Shown here: piece by piece, positions 53,550 through 62,500 of the stretch
How the letters are laid out: the number at the start of each line of letters is the position of its first letter
Position numbering within the stretch: the first letter of the stretch is position 1
Origin: CAHJXF01 sp038225855
GTDB taxonomy: Bacteria > Pseudomonadota > Gammaproteobacteria > Burkholderiales > Burkholderiaceae_D
Length of the DNA stretch: 64,000 nucleotides
Reading direction: 5' to 3'
NCBI GenBank assembly: GCA_038225855.1
Contig: JBBRQU010000004.1
Coordinates: 1-64,000 of the forward strand
Program-made: the position numbers and the translations under genes
Notes under the pieces: generated by a model
Seen by the model: the letters and a program-made list of their open reading frames with translations, nothing else
Databases searched by the model: none
Told to the model about the DNA's origin: nothing

Positions 53550-54914
53550 TCAGACCCGGACTTCGTGAACGACCGTGCCGCCCACCATGGTCATGCGCAC
53601 GCGGCCCTTCATCTCGTAGCCGATGAAGGGCGTGTTCTTGCCCTGACTCTTCAATGCCGCGGGCTCGAGCATCCAGCGCAGGTCGGGATCGAAGAAACAC
53701 AGGTCGGCTGCACCGCCGACTTCGATGCGCCCGGTCGGGATCGATCCGGTCGCCCCGGCGATGATCGCGGCAGCGTGCTGCGTGACTTTCGCGAGCGCGT
53801 CGACGAGCGGCAGGTGCGCTTCTTCGGCCCACTTCAGCACCAGAGGCAACAGCAACTCGAGTCCGCTCGCGCCGGGCTCGGCTTCGCCGAACGGCAACAG
53901 CTTCGCGTCATCGTCCACCGGCGTGTGGTCCGAGCAGATCGCATCGATCGTTCCATCGGCGAGCGCGCTGCGAATCGCGGCGCGATCGCGCTGGCCGCGC
54001 AGCGGCGGATCGATGCGGCATTGCGCGTCGAAGAATCCGATGTCCATGTCGGTGAGGTGCACGTGATGCACGCCGACGTCGCAAGTGATCGGCAATCCCT
54101 CGGCCTTGGCGGCGCGTACCAGCGCGATGCCCGCAGCCGACGAAAGCCGGCATAGATGAACGCGCGGCGCGGCGCTCGCATCGCCACGCTTCGCGCCTTC
54201 ATCGCCGAAGCTGCGCAGCAGTTCGAAGATCGTCAGCAACGCGACCGTTTCGCTGGTCGCGGGAATCGAAGGCAGCCCGAGACGCGCGGCCACTGGCCCG
54301 CTCGCGGCCACGCCGCCGCGCCCGAGCCAGGCATCCTGCGGGCGCAACCACACGGTGAACCCGAAGGTCTGCGCGTACTGCAATGCGCGCAATAGGACCT
54401 GCGTATCGGCGATCGGCGCGTTGGCCTGCGCGAAGCCGACGCAGCCGGCATCGTGCAGCTCGGACATCTCGGTCAACGCGACGCCGTTCAATCCCATCGT
54501 CAGCGCGCCGAGCGGATGGACGTGCGTGCGATTCAAGGTCCTCGCGCGATGCTTCAGCATCTCGACCAGGCCCGGTTCGTCGAGCGGTGGATCGGTGTCG
54601 GGCGGGCAGACCAGCGAGGTCACGCCGCCCGCCAGCGCGGCATCGATTTCGGACTCGAGCGTGGCCTTGTATTCGGACCCGGGCTCGCGCAGACGCGCCG
54701 ACAGATCGACGAGGCCGGGACACGCGACCAGGCCGCTCGCATCGATCGTGCGATTGGGCGTGAATTCAATGTGACCCGCTCCCTGGCCCGCGCTGTGACC
54801 CGCACGCGGCTCGACGATACCGACGATGCGGCCCGCCGCGATGTAGAGGTCGCGCGGGGCATCGAGCCGTGTCGCCGGATCGATCACGCGCGCGTTGAGG
54901 ATGGCGAGTCTCAT
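53550..54914 (-). CDS. Inactive dihydroorotase-like protein PyrC' (ATCase partner)
   Basis: This 454-residue amidohydrolase-fold protein is of the PyrC/PyrX class. The zinc motif DxHxHxREPG of active enzymes reads DLSARLREPG here (Ser72 and Arg74 replace both histidines), the usual carbamylated-lysine site reads VHPLGAL, and HxCHxS reads HLCRLS. It should not catalyse dihydroorotate formation. In Pseudomonas, an inactive PyrC' next to PyrB forms the dodecameric aspartate transcarbamoylase; the same role is inferred here. A functional pyrC must lie elsewhere. It is separated from pyrB by a REP-like element. Confidence 0.87.
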   Translation of the reverse strand: MRLAILNARVIDPATRLDAPRDLYIAAGRIVGIVEPRAGHSAGQGAGHIEFTPNRTIDASGLVACPGLVDLSARLREPGSEYKATLESEIDAALAGGVTSLVCPPDTDPPLDEPGLVEMLKHRARTLNRTHVHPLGALTMGLNGVALTEMSELHDAGCVGFAQANAPIADTQVLLRALQYAQTFGFTVWLRPQDAWLGRGGVAASGPVAARLGLPSIPATSETVALLTIFELLRSFGDEGAKRGDASAAPRVHLCRLSSAAGIALVRAAKAEGLPITCDVGVHHVHLTDMDIGFFDAQCRIDPPLRGQRDRAAIRSALADGTIDAICSDHTPVDDDAKLLPFGEAEPGASGLELLLPLVLKWAEEAHLPLVDALAKVTQHAAAIIAGATGSIPTGRIEVGGAADLCFFDPDLRWMLEPAALKSQGKNTPFIGYEMKGRVRMTMVGGTVVHEVRV

Positions 54915-54960
54915 TCAGCTATCAATGATTACAAAACGTGAAACGCAAAAAACACGGAGA

Positions 54961-55034
54961 CCGTCGTCCCCGCGCATGCGGGGACCCAGTGGCGTTGCCT
55001 TGAAGACACTGGATTCCCGCTTTCGCGGGAACAA
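54961..55034. repeat. REP-like palindromic element, family A, copy 2
   Basis: Arms GTCCCCGCGCATGCGGGGAC and GATTCCCGCTTTCGCGGGAA flank a spacer containing GAAGACACTGG. It lies inside the pyr operon, between pyrB and pyrC', and could attenuate or protect the transcript there. Confidence 0.75.
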
Positions 55035-55040
55035 CGCACC

Positions 55041-56006
55041 TCATGCCGCCGCCAGCAAACTCATCACCGCCATGCGCACCGCGATGCCGAAGGTCACCTG
55101 CGGCAGGATCACGCTCTGCGATCCATCGGCGACCGACGACTCGATCTCGACGCCGCGATTCATCGGCCCCGGATGCATCACGATCGCGTCCGGCGCGGCG
55201 AGCGCGAGCTTCTCGGCGGTCAGTCCGTAGCTCTTGAAGTATTCGTGCGCCGACGGCAGCAGCGCGCCGTTCATGCGTTCGTTCTGCAGCCTGAGCATCA
55301 TGATCACGTCGACTCCTGCAAGACCCTTCGCCATGTCGGTATGGACCGACACACCCATCTGCTCGATCCCCGAGGGGAGGAGCGTGCGCGGCCCGATCAC
55401 GCGCACCTCGGGCACGCCGAGCGTGGTCAGCGCATGGATGTCGCTGCGCGCGACGCGCGAATGCAGAACGTCGCCGACGATCGCCACGCGCAGCCGCGTG
55501 AAATCCTTTTTGTAATGACGAATCGTATAGACGTCCAGCAGGCCTTGCGTGGGATGCGCGTGGCGCCCGTCGCCAGCATTGATGACGTGAACGTGCGAGT
55601 CCTTTTTCCTGTCGAGGTGGCGCGCGATCAAATAGGGCGCACCGCTTTGCGAATGCCGCACGACGAAGATGTCGGCGTGCATCGCCGAGAGATTGTCGAT
55701 GGTGTCGAGCAGCGACTCGCCCTTGCTCTGCGACGACGCGGCGACGTTCAGATTGAGCACGTCGGCCGACAGGCGCGCGGCGGCGATCTCGAACGTGGTT
55801 CGCGTCCGTGTCGAATTTTCGAAAAAGAGATTGAAGACGCTGCGACCGCGAAGCAGCGGCAGCTTCTTGACTTCGCGCCGCGGATCGACGAGGCCCGCGA
55901 AGCCTTGGGCGGTGTCGAGGATGTGGAAGACGAGCGCGCGCGGCAAGCCTTCGATGGACAGCAGATGCTGCAATTCGCCGGCGCGATTCAGTTGCGGATT
56001 GAGCAT
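55041..56006 (-). CDS. pyrB: Aspartate carbamoyltransferase catalytic subunit
   Basis: PyrB forms carbamoyl aspartate from carbamoyl phosphate and aspartate. The 321-residue protein has the carbamoyl-phosphate loop STRTRT (65-70), GDGRHAHPTQ and a PGPMNRG region. The start at ATG 56006 (MLNPQLN) is chosen because the longer frame crosses pyrR. It begins 11 bases after the pyrR end. With PyrC' it should form the class A ATCase seen in Pseudomonas-like bacteria. Confidence 0.94.
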   Translation of the reverse strand: MLNPQLNRAGELQHLLSIEGLPRALVFHILDTAQGFAGLVDPRREVKKLPLLRGRSVFNLFFENSTRTRTTFEIAAARLSADVLNLNVAASSQSKGESLLDTIDNLSAMHADIFVVRHSQSGAPYLIARHLDRKKDSHVHVINAGDGRHAHPTQGLLDVYTIRHYKKDFTRLRVAIVGDVLHSRVARSDIHALTTLGVPEVRVIGPRTLLPSGIEQMGVSVHTDMAKGLAGVDVIMMLRLQNERMNGALLPSAHEYFKSYGLTAEKLALAAPDAIVMHPGPMNRGVEIESSVADGSQSVILPQVTFGIAVRMAVMSLLAAA

Positions 56007-56016
56007 GCGTTGCAAC

Positions 56017-56580
56017 TCAGCTCTCGTGAGGCCGCGTGGTATCGACGATCGCGAACACGAAACGCTCACCGTCCTCGGACAACACGAACTCCTTGTCGCG
56101 ACCGAGCACGAGCCGCGCGCCCGCGAAGCGCGCCGCGATCGGCAATTCGCGCGCATCGCCTTCGGGCGTCTGCCGATCGATCAACACCGCGAGATCGATG
56201 CGCGCCGGACGGCCGAAGTCGAACAGGACGTTGAGCGCGCCGCGCAACGTGCGTCCGGTGTAGAGCACGTCGTCGACCAGCACGATGTCGGCGCCCGCGA
56301 CGTCGAAGTCGATCTCGGTGGGCTTGACCTGGCCGTGCAAGCCGATGCGATTGAAGTCGTCGCGATAGAACGAGATGTCGATCGCGCCGGCGCGGTCGGG
56401 GAGTGCGAGATCGCGATGCAGGCGCTCGGCGATCCACGTCCCGCCGCTGTGTATGCCGATGACGCGCGGGACGCGATCGCGGCGCGCGCCGATGTGCTCG
56501 GCGAGCGCGGTGCGTAGCGACGTGTACAAGGCTTCGGCGTCGGGCATCGGTTCGCGGTGCGCCGCGTCGTCGCTATTCAT
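56017..56580 (-). CDS. pyrR: Bifunctional pyr operon regulator/uracil phosphoribosyltransferase
   Basis: This 187-residue PRTase-fold protein has the PRPP-binding VLVDDVLYTGRT and the upstream IHSGGTWIAERL. In Bacillus, PyrR attenuates pyr mRNA by binding a leader hairpin; in proteobacteria its regulatory role is uncertain. Its ATG overlaps the ruvX stop (ATGA). The placement between ruvX and pyrB is the one I know from beta-proteobacteria. Confidence 0.92.
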   Translation of the reverse strand: MNSDDAAHREPMPDAEALYTSLRTALAEHIGARRDRVPRVIGIHSGGTWIAERLHRDLALPDRAGAIDISFYRDDFNRIGLHGQVKPTEIDFDVAGADIVLVDDVLYTGRTLRGALNVLFDFGRPARIDLAVLIDRQTPEGDARELPIAARFAGARLVLGRDKEFVLSEDGERFVFAIVDTTRPHES

Positions 56581-57074
56581 GCGAGCGCCTCGCGCATCGG
56601 CAACGCATCGAAGTATCGTTGCAGGATCACCTGCGCGGCGATGTCGTCGAGCGCCTTCGCGCGTCTTGCGAGGCCGGCGTGACGGCGCTCGCGATGGATC
56701 GCGTCGGCATCGATCGAGCTGTAGCGTTCATCGACGCGCGCGATCGGGAGATCGAAGCGTCGCGTCAGTTGCTCGATGAATCGTTCGCAGCGCGCGAGCG
56801 CGGGCGACCGCCTCTGATCGTGCCCAGGCGCATCGACTGAGAGTGGGATGCCGACCACGAGGCGCTCGGGTCGCCATTCATCGACGAGCTTCGCGATCGT
56901 CGCGAAGCCATCGTCGCTTTCCGTCACGTTGACGATCGCTGCAGCGTGCGCCTGACGCACGAGATCGTTGCCGAGCGCCACTCCGATGCGCCGCGCGCCG
57001 ACGTCGAATGCAAGCAGAGTTTCGGAAGCGGAAGTCACGTGCGCCGGATGGACGTGAAAGTCCGGCACGTGCAT
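56577..57074 (-). CDS. ruvX: Holliday junction resolvase-like RuvX (YqgF)
   Basis: This 165-residue RNase H-fold nuclease takes part in 16S rRNA 5'-end maturation and possibly recombination. Motifs: LAFDVGARRIGVA near the N-terminus, VVGIPLSVD, and DERYSS with the C-terminal DDIAAQVILQRY. The start overlaps the algH stop by one base (TGATG). The N-terminus is about 18 residues longer than E. coli YqgF (HVPDFHVHPAH), so a later start is possible. Confidence 0.9.
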   Translation of the reverse strand: MHVPDFHVHPAHVTSASETLLAFDVGARRIGVALGNDLVRQAHAAAIVNVTESDDGFATIAKLVDEWRPERLVVGIPLSVDAPGHDQRRSPALARCERFIEQLTRRFDLPIARVDERYSSIDADAIHRERRHAGLARRAKALDDIAAQVILQRYFDALPMREALA

Positions 57075-57718
57075 CACGCGTGCCCCGCGTCGCCCGACAG
57101 CATCATCGGATCGAAGCCGAGCAATTGCATCGCCGACGCGCGCCGATGCGCATGCGGCACTTCGAACACGACCGACGGATCGGCGCGCACCGTGAGCCAT
57201 GCGTTCTGCGCGATCTCGCTTTCGAGCTGGCCGCCGGACCAGCCCGCGTAGCCGAGCGCGACCATCACGTGCCTGGGGCCGCGCCCGTCGGCGATCGCTT
57301 CGAGAACGTCCTTCGATGTCGTCACCGAAAGGCCGTCTTCGGCCGTCAGCGTCGAGCCGTAGTTCGCGTCTGTCTGATCGTGCAGCACGAAGCCGCGATC
57401 GGTTGCGATCGGGCCGCCATAGCAAACCGGTTGCGCGCCGAGCACGGCGATCTCGAGCTTCATCTCGACGCGCTCGAACAATTTTTCGAGCGTGAGGTCG
57501 GTCGGTCGATTGATGACGACGCCCATCGCACGCTCGGGCGTGTGCTCGAGCACGTAAACCACCGTATTGGAAAATCGCTCGTCGGCCATGCTGGGCATGG
57601 CGATCAGGAAGTGGTTGGCCAGACTCAGCGTTCCAGTGAGCGTACTGGTGAGCGTCGCGGGCGAGGCACCCGTTTGTGCTGCTTTCGTCTTGCCGTCCGC
57701 GGATGCGTGGTCGGACAT
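57074..57718 (-). CDS. algH: AlgH/YqgE (UPF0301) family protein
   Basis: This 214-residue protein has LANHFLIAMP, GVVINRP, GGPIATDRGFVLHD and GYAGWSGGQLE, the hallmark segments of UPF0301. AlgH affects alginate expression in Pseudomonas; its biochemical role is unknown. The N-terminal 30 residues are Thr/Ala-rich with a short 12-base repeat (TLTSTLTGTL). The start is taken at ATG 57718, because the open frame upstream crosses a REP-like element. It heads the algH-ruvX-pyrR-pyrB run. Confidence 0.9.
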   Translation of the reverse strand: MSDHASADGKTKAAQTGASPATLTSTLTGTLSLANHFLIAMPSMADERFSNTVVYVLEHTPERAMGVVINRPTDLTLEKLFERVEMKLEIAVLGAQPVCYGGPIATDRGFVLHDQTDANYGSTLTAEDGLSVTTSKDVLEAIADGRGPRHVMVALGYAGWSGGQLESEIAQNAWLTVRADPSVVFEVPHAHRRASAMQLLGFDPMMLSGDAGHA

Positions 57719-57760
57719 GCGCGCATTGTAAACGGCCACTTGGGTCGGCACAATCGGACC

Positions 57761-57846
57761 GGGGTCATTCCCGCGAACGCGGGAACCCATGGACTTCGCG
57801 GCATCAACGACACTGGGTCCCCACTTTAGCGGGGACGACCGGGAAA
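57761..57846. repeat. REP-like palindromic element, family A, copy 3
   Basis: Arms CATTCCCGCGAACGCGGGAA and GTCCCCACTTTAGCGGGGAC surround a spacer with ACGACACTGGG. It fills the divergent space between algH and the photolyase gene and ends four bases before the photolyase ATG, so it supplies that gene's upstream region. Confidence 0.75.
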
Positions 57847-57849
57847 TCA

Positions 57850-59367
57850 ATGCCCTTGCACGATCCTGAATACGAGCGCGGCCTCGTCTGGTTTCGCCGC
57901 GACCTGCGCGCGTCGGATCACGCGGCGCTTTATCACGCGCTGCGGTCGTGCAAGTCGGTTTGGTGCGTCTTCATCTTCGATACCGAAATTCTCGAACCGT
58001 TGCTCGCACGCGATTTGCGGCACGACCGGCGCGTCGAGTTCATTCGTGCAAGCGTCGTCGAATTGTCGCAAGCGTTGCACGATGTCGCGCCGAACGCATC
58101 GCCGAACGGCGGTAGCGGCCTGATCGTGCGGCACGGACCCGCGCGCGATCTCGTTTTGCAAGTCGCAGACGCATTGAAGGTCGATGCCGTGTTCGTCAAC
58201 CACGACTACGAACCCGATGCGATCGCGCGCGACGACGAGGTCACAAGAAAATTGAAAGCCAGGGGCCGCGCGTTCCACACCTTCAAGGATCAGGTCATCT
58301 TCGAGAAGGACGAGATTCTCACGCAGAGCGCCACGCCATTCTCGGTGTTCACGCCGTACAAGCGCACATGGCTGAAGACGGTCACGCCGTTCTACGTCTC
58401 GGCGTATCCGGTCGAGCTTTACGCAGGGCGACTCGCGCCGCTTTACGCGGACTTGCGTCAGCAGCCGCCGTCGCTCGCCGACATGGGATTCGCGAAGACC
58501 AATCTCGACGAACTCGACATTCCCGCCGGCGCATCGGGGGCCTACAGCCTCTTCGATGCATTCACGGAACACATCGCCGACTATCACGAGGCGCGCGACT
58601 ATCCGGGCGTTCACGGCACGTCTTGTCTGTCGGTGCATCTGCGCTTCGGAACGATCTCGATTCGCGCGCTCGCGCGCGCCGCGCTCGATCTCGTGCATCG
58701 CGGCGCGGCGGCCGGCGCCAAGGGTGCGGAGACGTGGCTGTCGGAGCTGATCTGGCGCGACTTCTATTTTCAGATCCTGCATCACCGGCCCGACCTCGCG
58801 CGCGGCGCGTCATTCAAGCCCGCATTCGATCGCATCCGCTGGGAACAGGGCCCGCACGCCGAGCGTCTCTTCGATGCATGGTGTCGCGGCGCGACAGGCT
58901 ACCCGCTGATCGATGCTGCGATGACCCAAATCAACACCACGGGATACATGCACAACCGCCTGCGCATGGTGACCGCGAGTTTTCTCGCGAAGGATCTCGG
59001 CCTCGACTGGCGCTGGGGTGAGCGTTATTTCGCCGAGCAACTCAACGACTTCGATCTGTCGGCCAACAACGGCGGATGGCAATGGGCCGCGTCGAGCGGA
59101 TGCGATGCGCAGCCGTGGTTTCGCATCTTCAATCCGGTCACGCAGTCGCAGAAGTTCGATGCCGATGGCGCGTTCATACGCCGCTATCTGCCCGGACTCG
59201 CCAAGCTGTCGAACGAAACGATCCATGCGCCCTGGCTCGCGAGCCCCGCGGAGCTCGATCGCGCCGGCATCGTGCTCGGCCGCGACTACCCTGAAGCTGT
59301 CGTCGATCACGAGGCCGCACGACACGCGACGCTGGAACGCTATGCGGTGGTCAAGAGCGCGTACTGA
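57850..59367 (+). CDS. phrB: Deoxyribodipyrimidine photolyase, class I
   Basis: PhrB splits cyclobutane pyrimidine dimers using blue light, FADH- and an antenna. The 505-residue protein starts with LVWFRRDLRASDHAAL (antenna domain) and has the FAD-binding segments TGYMHNRLRMV and NDFDLSANNGGWQWAAS with the FNPVTQSQKFD end. The tryptophans of the electron-transfer chain appear present. The ATG at 57850 lies right after a REP-like element, so its ribosome site is unclear. Confidence 0.93.
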   Translation: MPLHDPEYERGLVWFRRDLRASDHAALYHALRSCKSVWCVFIFDTEILEPLLARDLRHDRRVEFIRASVVELSQALHDVAPNASPNGGSGLIVRHGPARDLVLQVADALKVDAVFVNHDYEPDAIARDDEVTRKLKARGRAFHTFKDQVIFEKDEILTQSATPFSVFTPYKRTWLKTVTPFYVSAYPVELYAGRLAPLYADLRQQPPSLADMGFAKTNLDELDIPAGASGAYSLFDAFTEHIADYHEARDYPGVHGTSCLSVHLRFGTISIRALARAALDLVHRGAAAGAKGAETWLSELIWRDFYFQILHHRPDLARGASFKPAFDRIRWEQGPHAERLFDAWCRGATGYPLIDAAMTQINTTGYMHNRLRMVTASFLAKDLGLDWRWGERYFAEQLNDFDLSANNGGWQWAASSGCDAQPWFRIFNPVTQSQKFDADGAFIRRYLPGLAKLSNETIHAPWLASPAELDRAGIVLGRDYPEAVVDHEAARHATLERYAVVKSAY

Positions 59368-59400
59368 CCACGATGTGACGAAGGCGGGAGCGAATCTTTT

Positions 59401-59473
59401 TCTGGCCGGGACCCAAGTTTCGCGTATGCAACGGAACAGACCACTTGGACCCCGGCCTTCGTCGGGGCGACGG
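59401..59473. repeat. REP-like palindromic element, family B, copy 2
   Basis: GCCGGGACCCAAGTT, a CGTATGC spacer and ACTTGGACCCCGGCCTTCGT repeat the order seen at 16285-16362. It lies between the convergent phrB and pilL genes and could end transcription from both sides. Confidence 0.75.
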
Positions 59474-59543
59474 CTCAACCTCGCGTTCGCGTCTGGTCGA
59501 ACCCGATGCTTGAGGTTTAAAACATCGTCACGTCAACGATTCT

Positions 59544-62500
59544 TCACGCCGACTGCGTGCGCCGCTCCTTGACATATCGCGCGAGCAGCTCCAGCAGTTC
59601 GTCTTCCTGATACGGCTTGCCGAGGTACTCGTCGACGCCCAGTTCAGCCGCATGCTGCCGATGTTTCTCGGCAGTGCGCGACGTGATCATGATGATCGGC
59701 ACGTGGCGATAGCGCGGGTCGTTGCGGATGTTGCGCGTCAGGTCGAAACCATCCATGCGCGGCATTTCGATATCGACCAGCATGGCGTCGGGCGGATAGT
59801 CCTGCAGTTGCTCAAGCGCGTCGACCCCGTCCTTGGCGAGCACCACCTGATAGCCCTCGCGCGAGAGCAGGCGCTGCGTGACGCGACGGACCGTCAGCGA
59901 ATCGTCGACCACCATCACGGTGGGCAGCGTCTTCAGGACTTCCGTGCGGATCGCAGGCGGTGCGCCGTCCGTCTTCGCGTCGGCTTGGGCCGCCGCGAAG
60001 ACGGCTTCTTCATGACGAAGCATGTGCGCGAGTTGCACCGGGTTGAGGATCAGAACGATCTCGCCCGAACCCAGCACCGTGGCGCCGGCGATACCGGTCA
60101 TGCGCGCGAGTTGCGGACCGAGATTCTTGACGACGACTTCCTGATTGCCGACGACGTCGTCCACATGGATTGCGATGCGCTCGCCCGCCGAGCGCAGGAT
60201 CAACACCGGCGACGAACGCTGCGCGACCGGCACGCTGCCCTCGATGCCGAGCAGCGTCCCGAGAAAAGCGAGCCGCACCGGCTCGCCCAGCCACATCAGT
60301 TGACCGGCGCGATAGGCATCGGCCAGAGGCTGAGGCCGCAACTGCTGAACCTGTTCGACCAGCACGGCCGGCAGCGCATGCACGCGACCGGCGACAGCGA
60401 CCAGCACGACCTGCGTGACCGCGAGCGTGAGCGGCAGATTGATCGTGAAGCGCGTGCCACGGCCCTTCTCGCTATCGACCGAAACGCGGCCGGCGAGCAC
60501 GTTGGCTTCTGCGCGCACCACGTCCATGCCCACGCCGCGTCCCGCAAGCTCGGTGACTTCGGACACCGTCGAGAAGCCTGAATGAAAGATGAACTCGGCA
60601 GCGCGCGCGTCGCTCACGATTTCGTTCTCGCCGACCAGGCCGAGGTCGCGCGCCTTGGCGCGAATGCGATCCAGATCGAGGCCCGCGCCATCGTCGGAGA
60701 ATGTCAGCGCGATCTCGTTGCCTTCCTGCCGCACCTCGACCAGCAGCTCGCCGGTTTCGTGCTTGCCCGCGTTGCGCCGCTGGTCGCGGCTTTCGATGCC
60801 GTGCACGATGTGATTGCGCAGCAGGTGTTCGAAGGGACCGGCCATGCGTTCGAGCACGCTGCGATCGATTTCAACCGAGCCGCCGCGAATGTCGAGGTTG
60901 ACGCGCTTGTCGACTTCCTTGGCGGCTCGCCGCGCCACGCGGTAGAGGCGCTCGGCGATGTTGGAAAACGGCACCATGCGCACCCGCATCAGGTCCTGCT
61001 GCAGCTCGCGCGTCATGCGGCGCTGTGCGGCCAGGTCGGTGTCGGCGCTCTCCAGACTCTTCTGCAGATTCTGCTGCACGGTCTTCACGTCGTTGACCGA
61101 CTCGGCCATCATCCTTGTCAGTTCCTGGAAGCGCGTGAAGCGATCGAATTCGAGCGGGTCGAACTTCTCGCGCTCTGCGCCGGCCGCCTGTTGCGATTGC
61201 ATGCGCGACTGCAACTGAAATTCGGCCTGCAGATCGATCTCGCGCAACTGCGCGCGCAAGCGCTCGACGTTATCGCCGAGGTCGGACAACGCGCCCTTGA
61301 TCTGCGTGACTTCGTTTTCGATGCGCGCGCGCGAGATGCTGACCTCGCCTGCGAGATTGACGAGACGGTCGAGCGTTTCCGAATTGACGCGCACCGCCGC
61401 CTGCTGCACGCCCGGCCTCTGGTCGCGCGCACGCCGCGCATCGGTCGATGCGCCGACGATCGTCTGCTGCCGCGCGCCGGCTGGCGACGAGACGTCGATT
61501 GCGGCTTCGTCCACTGCGGCCGGGTCGGCGTCGGTCGATGCGGCCGCGGCCGGCGTCGCTTCGATCGCTGCAGCCGCCACGGGGTGATGCAGTTGATCGA
61601 ACAATTCGAGGCTGCGATCGTGCGCGGCCAGCAACTCCTCGAGCAGCGTCGGTGGAATTTCGTGCAGGCGCGCAGCGGACTCGACGTTCGCTTCGATGTC
61701 GTGCACGGCTTCACCGAGACGCATCGCGCCGGCCATGCGCGCGCTGCCCTTCAAGGTATGCAGATGGCGCAACAACGAACGCGCCGAATTGCGATCGGCC
61801 GGATTGGATTGCCACGCGCGCAGCAGCGCACCGATCTGCGGAAGAATCTCGCCCGCTTCGGCGGTAAAGACCTCGAGCAGGTCAGGATCGATCTCGTCAC
61901 GAACTGCGCTGCGCGCGGGCAGCGCAGGTGCGCGCTGCGTGGCCGCTTCCTGCGTGGTCGCTTCTAGACTCGCCGCTTCGATCGTGGCGTGCGATGCGAT
62001 CGATGCTTCTTCGGACAGCTCGACCGCGGGCTCTTCCAACTCTGCGACGGTCGACGAATCGACCGAAGGCACGGCGTCGGCGGCGTGTTCGATCGGCGCT
62101 TCGTCCACGTTCGCGTGCGCGCTGGCTTGCGCCAACTCGCGTCGCAATGCCGACAGACCCGCGACGCGTATCGGATCGGACTCGGGCATGCGCTCGGCAG
62201 CGAAGCGATGAAGCATCTTGCTCAAGGCTTCGACGGCATCCCGAAGGCGCATCACCTGCGCCTCCGCCAACTCGACCGGCTCGCGCCACAACAATTGCAA
62301 TACATCTTCGATCCCCGCGGCAAGATCGTGTGCGGGGACGAGACCGACGGTTGCCGATGAGCCCGCCAGCGAATGCGCGGCACGGATCGCGCTCTCGGAC
62401 ACAGTGCGGTCGAGCTCGTAACGCCATTCGTCGAAGTCCTGCGTGAGTACGCGCAACAGTTCGTCGGACTCGGTCAGGTAGATGTTGAAGAGGGCGACCG

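Noticed and set aside
52600..53832. 410-residue version of PlsC starting at 53832
   Set aside because: The extra 104 residues overlap pyrC' and have antisense-type composition; the ATG at 53520 directly precedes the membrane helix.
57719..57850. N-terminal extensions of AlgH (to 57850) and of the photolyase (to 57676) across the repeat
   Set aside because: Both would translate the REP-like element; internal ATGs fit the families.
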